A DNA stretch of 64,000 nt. Origin: AP-15 sp963750195. Lineage in GTDB: Bacteria > Pseudomonadota > Alphaproteobacteria > ATCC43930 > CGMCC-115725. The stretch spans positions 116,815 to 180,814 of the forward strand of contig CAVVPS010000013.1 in the NCBI GenBank assembly GCA_963750195.1, read 5' to 3'. Of this stretch, positions 26,208 to 36,600 are shown in pieces (position 1 is the first letter of the stretch; every line of letters starts with the position of its first letter). A model generated the notes under the pieces. The model was not told the DNA's origin and ran no database searches. It saw nothing but the letters and a program-made list of their open reading frames with translations. Position numbers and translations under genes: made by a program.

Positions 26208-26731
26208 ATCGCCCTCACCGCAAGCCGCAGGTCGCTGACATCTCGAACCCGGTCTACCAGAGAGGTGCCATCGGGACCGAGCGCCCGAATGGCGTCTGGC
26301 AGCGCTTTAGGGTTTGGAAACTCGGCTTGAGCCATCAACTCTGCGCAACGGTCGGATGGGGCGGCGAATAGGCCGCCCACTGTTCGCTTCTGCGGTTCGG
26401 CGGGAGGAACGCCGACTTCAATTGGCAGCTGCCCAGAGACACCGAATAGATCATGCGTGCGCACTATGATCCCTGCCGGGGCGACCAATGCAACACCTAA
26501 CATCATCAGGGCCGCCGGGCGACCATCGATAGATAGGCCAGCGCCGGGCTGGCCTCGGGTAATCCTTGCGCCAACAGCAAAGCTGCTGCCAACACCAACA
26601 AGGGTGCTCAGAACGGTGGAAATCACAGGCGAGACGGAAAGGCCGCTCAGCCAGCCAATACACGCGCCGATTACAAAGACGGCGAGCGCTTGCGATTTGT
26701 CGAAGCGGGCCTTTTCCATTCCGGAGCTCAC
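26192..26731 (-). CDS. Membrane protein upstream of the protease-like gene
   Basis: This 179-residue protein has two N-terminal hydrophobic segments (about 15-55) and one at about 75-92, followed by a soluble C-terminal part with two Cys (DRCAEL, AICLRE). I do not recognise a family. Its end overlaps the start of the protease-like gene (26192 versus 26207), so the two were translationally coupled and probably functioned together. Confidence 0.6.
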   Translation of the reverse strand: MSSGMEKARFDKSQALAVFVIGACIGWLSGLSVSPVISTVLSTLVGVGSSFAVGARITRGQPGAGLSIDGRPAALMMLGVALVAPAGIIVRTHDLFGVSGQLPIEVGVPPAEPQKRTVGGLFAAPSDRCAELMAQAEFPNPKALPDAIRALGPDGTSLVDRVRDVSDLRLAVRAICLRE

Positions 26732-26899
26732 CCATGCTGCGGGCTACCGCGTCACCATCCCACGGTACAAGACCACATGAAAAGCTCGGCAGACGCAACC
26801 ATCTGGGGGAGTCCGATAGACTTAACACTGCGCACCAAATATGGACGGCCGGCATTGCATTTTCGGCGGCTCCGGAGGCCCAGAATGAAATCGGACCAC

Positions 26900-27065
26900 T
26901 TTGGGCGTCAGATTGGCATCACAAACTACCGCCGCCACGACAACCGGCACACGTATGCGTCGCATCTCGTTTCCATCGGCCTTAGTCTGGAAATCGTCTG
27001 ACGATTGCTGGGTCTTACTACGACGACAACAGCGAAGTGCTACGCGCATCTCGCCGATAGTCCGC
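26900..27065 (+). pseudogene. Tyrosine integrase C-terminal relic
   Basis: ITNYRRHDNRHTYASHLVSI, GLSLEIV, a TGA, then RLLGLTTTTTAKCYAHLADS resembles the end of the intact integrase at 21401-22534 (ITDYRRRDNRHTYASHLVSS). The catalytic HTY/LGH region is partly altered, the frame has a stop, and no upstream half exists. It lies 260 bp from the end of the Tc toxin operon. Confidence 0.8.
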
Positions 27066-27329
27066 CGCGAGCAGCCACGGACCGGCTCGGACGAAAGATT
27101 GCCGGCTTCCAGACGCCCGGAAAAGACGACATCGGTTCTGTTCGCCCCCCGACTTGACTCGGAAGATGGGGTGATGCGGCTTCTGCCCGGGCGCGGCTTG
27201 AACTCGAGCGCGGAAGAAGGTTCTGTTGTCTTCCGAGGTGACGGTGATCACCGGCGGGCCCGGCATTGGGAGGATCGGGACACCAATGGCGGTGGGACAT
27301 CATAGCCGCGCCGGCGCCGCGAACGCAAC

Positions 27330-30300
27330 TCAGTTCGCGCCGAAGTGATACTGCAGCACCATGAAGACTTGCTGCTGCTGTTCTCGAACTAGCACCTCGG
27401 AGTCCGTCGGCAAGCTCAGCGTGGCGCTGGCCGTCGGCTGGGCGAGGCTGCTCGTCACCGCGCCAAGATCGATCGGGGGCGTGACCGGGGGGGCGACCTT
27501 GTTGCCATTAGCCGCATAGAGCGTGAGGTTGTCGATAGTCAGATCCTTCGCGCTCTGCACCATATAGGGGAAGTACTGCTTCTCCAGCGTCACCTGGAGA
27601 TTGCCGGTGCCGTTGATGAAGGCCGACCACTCGGTGGGAAAGTCGTAACGCAGGCAGAACAAAAGCGCCTGGCCTGATTGCGACGCCGTGTCAAACATCG
27701 CGATCAGTTCGCTCGTTGCCTGCGAACCGAGCGGATCGCCTGCCTGCCGGGCGGTGTAGCGCATATGCAAAATTACATCCGAAATCGTTGTATAGTCGAA
27801 GGTCCTGAGTTGACTGGGAAGGGAGAGCGTCCAGGTACTGACGGCCCCCGCCCCCTCGAACGGCAGAAACCGCTCGTCTCGCAGATTCGTCTCGAACATG
27901 CCGCTGTCGCTCGTCCCTCCGCTGCTGACAATCGATTCAGCGCCGCCAAAATAGTCGACGAAGCGGGGATCGTCCTGGGTCGTGTCACGCGCATACACGC
28001 CACCGTTTAATACGGGCGCTACACGCAGCGTGCTGCTCTGCAAGCTCAGCGTGCAATTGATACTGGTAAACGATCCGACGACCGAGGGGACGGAGATGCT
28101 CACGCTCTTGATGCGCCGCATATAATGGCCCGGGCAATCGCGGTCGAATAGCCACTCTGGAACTGCGACGGTGCAGGAGCCGGTAATCCGCAGCGAGAGT
28201 AAAGCTAAAGGATCAAGCTGGCGCAGGGAGACGTGGCGCGTCAACTCCAGTTCCCGCTTGTTGTTGTCGTGGTAGGCCATCTCCATGCGTTTGATATCCA
28301 GATAGAGAGCCTCACCTGACAGCAGGCCCTGACGGCCGGTGTCCCAGTAATTAAACTGAATGAATTGCGTTGCGTCGAGCTCGGGCCGCATAAGCTCCTG
28401 CTTCATGGTCTGCTCGGCTTTTCGGGCCATGTCGCACGCGAATCGATAATATTGATAATAGAGTGCGGCAATATCGCTCTGCATCCAGCTGTAGAAGACA
28501 GCACTGGTAAACTTGTTTTGCAGAAACGTCTGGATTTCTTGCGCCTGCTGCACCTGGGTTTGAGTCGTTTGGTAATCATGATTTGCAATCTGTTCGGCGA
28601 TCAAGGCAGCAATCACTTGTTCACCGATTTGCATGAGCTCGCGCGCGGCGAGATTTACCTGCAACATCCATTCATCCGCGCGGCGCTGATAGCCGGCGGT
28701 ACGGGAAGCAATTCCCGCCTGATTTTGCTCATACGCGGATATCATCTGCAAAACGTCCGCGGCGATCTTTGTGGCGTCGGATAACTTGCTCCCTCCGAAC
28801 ACGATCATGTGGCCGCCAAGACCCCAATACTGTATGTCCACACCGACATCGGGAATAAAGGTGAGCGCCGCAGCGGCGGTATTAACAACCGAGGCGGCGA
28901 GGCCAGTGTCTCGGGCGGTCGGGAGGTGGGTATTGAGTTCGGCATCCTCGTTGGTGTTGAGGTACAGTTGCCCCGACCCCGATGCCCCCGACTGATTGGA
29001 AGGAGACGATCCCTGTGCGAGTTGCAACGGCGGATAGGCTTGAAGCGCGGCTGGTTGGTTGTATTGTCCCATCAGGGCGCTGTAGGTGTCGTCGAAATTG
29101 TCCTCTGTCAGTTCGGTGCGGTTAAGTCCGAGCGTAGGAGGTACCGTGTTACTGTCCGGAGTTTGACCCAGCAACCGAAGATAGTAGGTATAGCGTTCCA
29201 GCGCGCTGTCCCGGGTTTTGAGCAGGCCATTGGTCGTTTCCTGCGCATGTTTCCATTGCAAGAAGCGCGACGTCTGAACCAGCTGCTGCAATTGAATCTC
29301 GTGTCCTTGCCGAAGCAGAGCAAGCTGTTCCGCATCGCCCTTTTCAAAGGCGGATAATAGAGCATTTCCCAGGGAACGCACTTCGGCCGCAATCTCCAGG
29401 GCTTTCTGAATCAGCAGGGGCGAGCGCACCGGTCCGATGGGTTGATTAAGCCCGCTGACAATGCTACCTATATCGATGCCGGCCGCCGCCGCCTTGACTA
29501 GCATGCCGGGATCCAGCGGCGGATCAAACAGTGGTAGCTGTTGAAAGACACCCTGAATATTCTCACTGTTGCGGATTTTAAAGAGGCGGCCAGCCACCGT
29601 ATCCCAATAAGACAGCAACTGGGGGTTTACCGGTACACAAAACGACAACGAGCGGACCATACCGAACAACGCGCCAGTCTGATCGCTGCTTGCAGCATTG
29701 ACGGCGGGCGTCTGCATCTGGTTGAACGGGAATTGGGACTTTAAGTTGACCAGGGCATTACCCATCGGATCAAGCCCCGCCTGCTTCAATTGCAGGAAGT
29801 TCATGGCAGTGGCCGCACTCTGCTGCGGCATCACCTGGGGCTGGGGCCCCAGAATATTCGCGGCCAGCACGTAGCACAGCGTAGCTTCGTTAATCGTCTC
29901 GATCGTATCCTGCAAGAACAGACTGTCTCCCCAGGCAATCAAGTTGTCCAAATATTTCATGACCACATACCACTGGTAAGCGCTAATGCGAGTGCGTGCG
30001 ATCGCATGGGGCTGAAACGGGTCCTGAAGCATGGCGTTGTAGCCCGTAAGAACCGCCTGTTGCGCGGTCGTTAGACCCTGATTGCCAGGCGACGTGCTCA
30101 ATAGCTGAAGCAAGCTATTAATATCCAGGATCTGCAGATTGTTGCGGAACGCCAGACACTTCCAAAACCGCATTGGTGGAGGAACGCTCGGATCCGTGGA
30201 AGTCGGGTCAAAGACGAGATGAAACCATTCTTGTGCTTCGGCAAATCGTTGATTGTTGCTCAAGTGCACGGCGATCATCACCGGAATATGGTAGAGCAAT

Positions 30301-30632
30301 TCCCAGTTGTAGTTGGCGTAGGGTCCCCCGGGTTGGACATCGATGTTCCTGGGATTCGCGACAACGTTCACCGACTTCGACGGGGGAACCACCGGATTGT
30401 AGTCGCTGCAAAACCAGCTCGAATCCGGATCCGCAATACTATTCAGAAAGGCAGGATCCAGCATGGCGGCGACCGAGGTCTGGTTCAGCTGCTTTATCAG
30501 TTGTCCAACCAGAGGATGAAAAAAATTCGCAAAGTTGAACGTAAAAATCTCTGGTTGCGAGAAAGTAGCGGTCACTGAACTCGCGCTCGTGTCCGTGCGA
30601 TTGTGAAAGCCGAATTGATTTGCGGTAGCCAT
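27330..30632 (-). CDS. Tc toxin subunit A, part 2 (channel and TcB-binding domains)
   Basis: The 1100-residue protein corresponds to the C-terminal third of TcA subunits. The N-terminal part (NYNWELLYHIPVMIAVHLSN, QRFAEAQEWFHLVFDP) is the conserved block before the channel. The central helices, with a hydrophobic tip around residue 590 (VNTAAAALTFIPDVGVDIQY), would form the translocation channel. The last third (LTRHVSLRQLDPLALLSLRI, ... CTVAVPEWLFDRDCPGHYMR) matches the TcB-binding domain. It follows part 1 by 38 bp, so one operon makes a split TcA. ATG 30632 sits ten bases after AGGA; TTG 30638 is an alternative. The frame is intact. Confidence 0.9.
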   Translation of the reverse strand: MATANQFGFHNRTDTSASSVTATFSQPEIFTFNFANFFHPLVGQLIKQLNQTSVAAMLDPAFLNSIADPDSSWFCSDYNPVVPPSKSVNVVANPRNIDVQPGGPYANYNWELLYHIPVMIAVHLSNNQRFAEAQEWFHLVFDPTSTDPSVPPPMRFWKCLAFRNNLQILDINSLLQLLSTSPGNQGLTTAQQAVLTGYNAMLQDPFQPHAIARTRISAYQWYVVMKYLDNLIAWGDSLFLQDTIETINEATLCYVLAANILGPQPQVMPQQSAATAMNFLQLKQAGLDPMGNALVNLKSQFPFNQMQTPAVNAASSDQTGALFGMVRSLSFCVPVNPQLLSYWDTVAGRLFKIRNSENIQGVFQQLPLFDPPLDPGMLVKAAAAGIDIGSIVSGLNQPIGPVRSPLLIQKALEIAAEVRSLGNALLSAFEKGDAEQLALLRQGHEIQLQQLVQTSRFLQWKHAQETTNGLLKTRDSALERYTYYLRLLGQTPDSNTVPPTLGLNRTELTEDNFDDTYSALMGQYNQPAALQAYPPLQLAQGSSPSNQSGASGSGQLYLNTNEDAELNTHLPTARDTGLAASVVNTAAAALTFIPDVGVDIQYWGLGGHMIVFGGSKLSDATKIAADVLQMISAYEQNQAGIASRTAGYQRRADEWMLQVNLAARELMQIGEQVIAALIAEQIANHDYQTTQTQVQQAQEIQTFLQNKFTSAVFYSWMQSDIAALYYQYYRFACDMARKAEQTMKQELMRPELDATQFIQFNYWDTGRQGLLSGEALYLDIKRMEMAYHDNNKRELELTRHVSLRQLDPLALLSLRITGSCTVAVPEWLFDRDCPGHYMRRIKSVSISVPSVVGSFTSINCTLSLQSSTLRVAPVLNGGVYARDTTQDDPRFVDYFGGAESIVSSGGTSDSGMFETNLRDERFLPFEGAGAVSTWTLSLPSQLRTFDYTTISDVILHMRYTARQAGDPLGSQATSELIAMFDTASQSGQALLFCLRYDFPTEWSAFINGTGNLQVTLEKQYFPYMVQSAKDLTIDNLTLYAANGNKVAPPVTPPIDLGAVTSSLAQPTASATLSLPTDSEVLVREQQQQVFMVLQYHFGAN

Positions 30633-30670
30633 AATCAAGTGTTCCTGTTAATTGATGTCTCCATGTACGG

Positions 30671-33600
30671 TCAGGTGGACTGCTTGGGAACGGTTTGCGC
30701 AGTGGGCTGGGATGGCGCCGCCTGTTCTAGAGCCTGCCCAGACGGATACAACGTCGTGCCCTGATAAGCGACCGGCGCAGAGGAACCGAGGGCCGCACGA
30801 ATGACTCCATTTTGGGCGACGAATCGGGCAACCGCGGTGGAAGCGCCCCCGCCGCCTATAAATCCAGTCGCAAACGGTGCAGTTTCCGCAGTGGGCGCCG
30901 GGTCATTGAGGACTAACCGGGAGATATTCCGCGAGGACGCATCGTCGTAGGCGCTATTGCCAATATTTCCGTATGATTCACCAGCGTCAAACATAGTCTG
31001 AGACTCAGTCGTCGTAACATAAAACACGTTGCGGCGGTCTTCAAAAAAGAACGGCGCATCCCATCCCACGGAGTTACTCGCGGAGTTAGGCGCCGAGTTC
31101 ACGGTGCGTGGCACGCGGGTTAATCCAAAAATGGGGAGTTTATACACTGGAGATGTAGTTGGTGGCCAGGAAATGGGGTTGCCGGCAAGCGTCCTCCAGT
31201 AGGAAATGTTGAACGGGTCACCGTTCGGGGGCGAGGAGCCACCCGTATAGTATGAGATAGGTGCAAGCGTACGCCCAGGATAAGGTGGCACTATCTGAGA
31301 GGCGAGCGGGCTCCAGGAGGAAGTGTGTCCTCCACCTCCCTCAATCGGAGCGAAGGTATAAGAGACTGAAAGCTGTATGTCGTCCCACCGCACGGGCAGA
31401 CTGTGCGTGTTGTAGAGCACGAACCCCCCGACAGAAGATGGATAGAGAGGCGAACTTATACCGAGGACTAGGGCATCAGGGGGAATCGTGGATTGCACGG
31501 ATCCGACCTCTCCGAGCGTAACGACGTACTCGCTCGCAATACTTGTGGGCACGATCTGCCACAGATTCCGATCCCCATCAAAAGAGTTCTGGCCATTTGT
31601 ATCGAACGTGCCGATGAAGGTAGGGCGGTTGACGTCAGACGACTTCTGAGGCTGCCATTTCTCATTGTAATACTCGCTCCAGCACAGGATAGCGGAGACG
31701 TTCACATTGTTTGTCTTCTGCTGCGACACGCCCGCGGCTCCAAACTGCTGGAAATCGTCAAGGCTTAGCTTGGTGATCGTTTGGCTAGAGTTGTCGCCGC
31801 TTGAGCTAAAGGAAGTCGAAGGCGGCGTGGACTTTGGTGTTGTCGTCTTGGTAATCTTGAGCCAAAACAGCAGCAATCGCCCGTTCCATACAATGGGATT
31901 GACGGGCATGTCCTCGCAATCGATCTGGATCTCTGTCCAGGGAGTCCAACTTCCATACTGCAACTGCCGGAAGTAATATTTGCGATGCGCACCGGCGGTG
32001 CGGGCTACTACGTAGGATGCTTCGTCGGCATCGCCGGTGGCCGGAACGTAGTACAGGCCGCAGGGTTCAAGTTTGGCAACGAGCTCAAGGTTGGAGAGAT
32101 AGTCGAGATAAGCGCCCGTGGCCGCATCGTCGGTGATGTCGCTTTGCAAGAGCGCGCTCATCATCTGCTGGAAGAACGGAGACTGGTCGTCGCGCAACTC
32201 GGGGTACAGCCAATTCTCCGGCCACAGGAACACTTCGCGGTTCGCCTGCCAGACGCGGTACCGCTTCATCCATGTCCACAGCGACCCGTCGATGTCGGTC
32301 GACAGGACTTGGGGTTCCAGGTTTCGCAGGACGCGCTCCACGAATAGCTGAACCGAGGAAAGCGCGAGGCGGATGCGCGAGGTTTCGACCGGCGGCTGCG
32401 TTTCAACGTCTATCAGGAAAAACTCAAAAAGGTCGTCAGCCGTAGTAATGTTTAGCGGCACAAATACCAGGCTGGATCCGGCCGGCACGTCCGCGGATAC
32501 AGCCATGCTCAGCGTCACCGAGCTAGCGCCAACTGCGCTGATGGTTGCATCAGAGGGGATGTTGAGGCCTTGAACTCCCATGTTTGCCAGAAGACCCGCC
32601 ACGCTGGCGAAGGTCAGAGTTGTCGAACCCGCAGGTGCGTCGGCAGTGGTCTGTCGCGTAATAGGCCCATTGCCATAGGTGTCGCCAAGTTGCTGGAGAA
32701 TGTAAGCCACCAGCGCATCCCGCCGCTGAATCCGCATTGCATCATTAATCGGCCGAATGATATTCAGCCAATCCGATCCGGCGTAAAGGGCCCGAAGGGC
32801 CGATTGCAGCGAAGCAACCGTCGCCGGCGTAGGAGCATTCGTCGTGGCCGCGAGGAGCGCGGTTGCCGACAACCGGGATGTCGTAACGAAAGCGAAGGCG
32901 TCAAACACCTGCCGGAGACTCTCAATAGAGGAAAGACTGCTGAGCTGAGTAGTCCCAAAAAAGTGTTGCAGGAGCGAGTACAGCGAACTGAGGGTCCACC
33001 CGGTCACTTTGACGATTTGTGGCGTGACGCCATCGGCGCTTAGCAGGTTTGGATTTTCCAGGATATCCAGCAGCTGTTCGTCGTTTGGGGATACGGCCGC
33101 CTTGATTCGGGCAAAGTTGAGAAGGTCGATCAGAACCCCTCGTAAGCTGGCGATGGAACAGCTCAGCGCCAGCGGTGCACCCGGGCTGATCGCGGTCATC
33201 GTAATCACACCCCCCGCGTTCGATGCCTTCACAAGGCGGTAGAGCGGAAGATTCGTGATGGAGTCCACGGTGGTGGTGGCGTTGATTGCCTTAACGACGT
33301 TGGCGGCGAGTGTTGCTGTCGTGGTGTCCGACGCCACAACGGTGTACTGCACGGCCACGCTGTTGAGGGTCGTGACCACCATGTAATTGGCGGGAAGGAC
33401 CCCGGAGAGAGTCACCGTCTGAGACGCCGGTATCGGCGGTCCGGGCGTGTAGCTCTCGGTCGCACCGGTGGACACCGAGCAACTCATTGTGAAATCGGGA
33501 CCGAAAACAACCGCCGTGACGGTAATGACCGCGCCGGAATTAGCGGCGGCAATCACCCGGTTCAACGGCAGCCCGCTGCTTGGATCCGGATTCGTGTTCG

Positions 33601-36600
33601 CGTTAATCGCCGCGGCAATATTCCCTGCGAGAATTGCGACTGACGTGTCGCTGGTTGTGACCGGATATGTAGTGATGACGCCGTTGACGGTGGTGGTCAG
33701 GACGTCTCCGGGCTTGATGGTTCCGGTGATTGTAGCGGTCTGCGAAGCAAACGTCTGGGTTCCGGCCGTGTAGGCTGCAATCAGCCGCAAAGCGGCGGTG
33801 GCAGACCCGGCGATCGGAGACACGGGCACGAAGTTGAGCCAGCCGTTGCCCGTGCTCGCATTGGGCAGATCCACGATCGGGAACGGCGCCACGGTTCCGT
33901 CGTGCGGATTGACGGTGACTGCCGTAAACGTGGTCGGTGCGGTGACTGGTGCGATGGCCTCTACCGTGACGATCTCCTGGGCGGGACCGCTGTCGATTAC
34001 CAGCATGGATCCCTGATGGATGTTGACCATGGAAGCCGGCGTGAAGGTGACGGTTCCCGGGTGGATGAGCTTATCCGTGTCCGTGGTACTGACGCCAAAG
34101 CCCGTGCCGGTCCCCAGAAAGGCGATCTCGTCTGACGTTAGAGAAAGTGCGGTTGCCAAAGAGGTCGCCTTGAGAAAGCGGATATAGGCTGTTTGGAGGC
34201 GGTCGACCAGCGTGTCGGAATAAAGATTGACGGCTGGAACCGTTTGCCAGCCCAAACCCGCGCTCTGCCAGTTCAGCGTGAGCGCGCTTTGCAGGTTTTG
34301 GACCGTGAGTTCGATTGCCGCAAGCTTACCGGCAGTTAGTAAAATGGGACCTTGATTGGCCCAGACAGACCCGTTGGATGAAGGCGTCATGGCGACCGCC
34401 GTCGCGCCGATGGACAGTTCAACGGTGGCTCCCGGATCGGTTTCAACTTCGATATTGTAGAAGCCATCCTGCGGCGCATTGAGGTACCCGCTCCATATGC
34501 CGGCAATCGGGGTTCCTTTGGGCGACGCTGGCAATTCCCCTCCGATCGCGTAATTCTCGGTCGCGCCGGCCGAGATTGAGCAACTGATGACAAATGCCGA
34601 ACCCGCCGAGCGGAAGGTGATGATTCCCCCCGCGCTCGCGGCAACCACCAACCCGTTCACCCGCAAGCTGGTTACGGGATCGATGACGGTACTTGAGTTG
34701 ATGGCTGTGACGATGTTGGCGGCAATGGCGGCGGGCGAGGTGTCGGGTGCGCCGCTCGTGCTGCCGATCGTGTAGGCCACCAAGGCGTCATTGATGTTCG
34801 TGGTCAGCACATCGCCGGACGAAAACCCGCCAGAGACCGTCGCCTGCCAGGCCGGGAACTGCGGTCCGGTCGAATATGACTCCGTCGCTTCCTGCGACGC
34901 GGAGCATGTCAGCGTAAAAGCGCTCGATCCTAACACGCTAAAGGTAATGATCCCTCCCACGCTCGTTGCGGACACTACCCCGCTCAACTCAGCGGTTGTG
35001 TTCACTGTTGCGTTCACTTCAGCCGCGATGTTACCGGCCAAGGCCGACAGGCTAACGTCGCTCCCGGTCACGGTATAGGGGATCGTCACCCCGTTGATCG
35101 TGGTGGACAGAGTATCCCCTTGCGTGATCCCTCCCGCGACAATTGCGCTTTGCCAGATCGCCACTTGGCTGTCCAGCGTATATGCGCCCAGGGAAAGCGA
35201 ACAGGAAAGGGTGAAGGGCACGCCGGGAAAAATTGTCTCTATCGTGATCACGGCGTCGGCGGCGGAGGCCGTCACAATAGTGTTCAGCGCCTTGTTCGTA
35301 ACGGAATCCACGGTGGTGGTGGTATTAATTTCGGCCGCGATATTTGCCGCAAGGCCAGCCAGCGTGGTATCGCTCGGCGCCACAGTGTACTGGACGGCAA
35401 CGCTGTTGATCGTGGTGATCATCACATCGTTCGCCGGGGGCAGTCCTAAGAGGGTCGCGCTCTGGGACGCATTGGCTTGCGGTCCAGGCGTGTAGGTTTC
35501 GGTGGCGCCCGCGGATGGCGAACAGGTCAACGTGAAGTCGGGACCAAAGCTGGACGCCGTAACGGTAACGACGCCGGCGGCGCTCGATGCAGATACAACC
35601 TGGTTCAGGGGCAGACCGCTCGCCGGATCGGTGGTCGCCGTCGCGTTGATTGCCGCGGCGATATGGGCCGCGAGAATTGCGGCCGAAGTGTCGCTCGCCA
35701 CAACCGGATAGGGAATGGCGATCGTGTTGATTGTGGTAGTAAGGACGTTGCCGACGGTGATCGTGTTGGCAACAACGGTTGCAGCCTGTGAAGCCGGGAC
35801 CTGCGGACCGGCGGTATAAGTTGGCGGCGTCGAAGAAGCCGGCGTTACCAGGCAGTTCAGCGAGACACCCGCGCCGGAGTTGCGGGCCTGGACCGTGATA
35901 ACGCCCCCTGTCGCCGTTGCCGTGACGACGTCCGCCAGGGGCAATCCCGAAAATGGGTCGGGCGTAACGGCCGAATTGATGGCAAGTGCGATCCCCGCCG
36001 CGACGTTCGCCGCTGTCAGGTCACCGGGGGCGACCGTGTAAGGAACGGCCGCGCCCGCGCCATTGATAACGGTCGTCAGAACGTTGCCGGCGGTAACTTT
36101 TCCGGAGACCGTCGCGGTCTGCTGCGCGCCAATTGTGGACGGCGCGTAGCTGACGGGATCGGCGTCCAACACGATGTCCGGTGACACCGACGGCCTATTT
36201 GAAAAGAAGATTTGCGCCGCGAGTTCCGGCATATTCAGTGCCGTCAAGTCGCTTACGACGGGTGCGGTCGCGTCGGCCGCCGAATGCAAAATGGTTGCAT
36301 CGTCCAGCAACGCGTTCGCGAAACTGGGATCGGTTCCAGCCGACGCGGTTACGGTGGCCAGCGCCTGCTCCTGGTTTCGCTTCTGGATCAGGCTGGGGAG
36401 GAAATTGGCGAGCAGCGTGGTGCGCTTCTGCTGAACCGGGTCCGTCGAGCTCGCGTATGCGACGTAAAGCGGAAGGAGTTCCGGATAGGTGGCAAAGAAC
36501 GGTCCGACCATTTGCTGGTTCGCCAAAGCAAGGTCGGCGAGAGCCTGACTCAGCGCCTGAACGTTCCCATTGGCCGTAATGGCCGCGGCAATGGTTGCGT

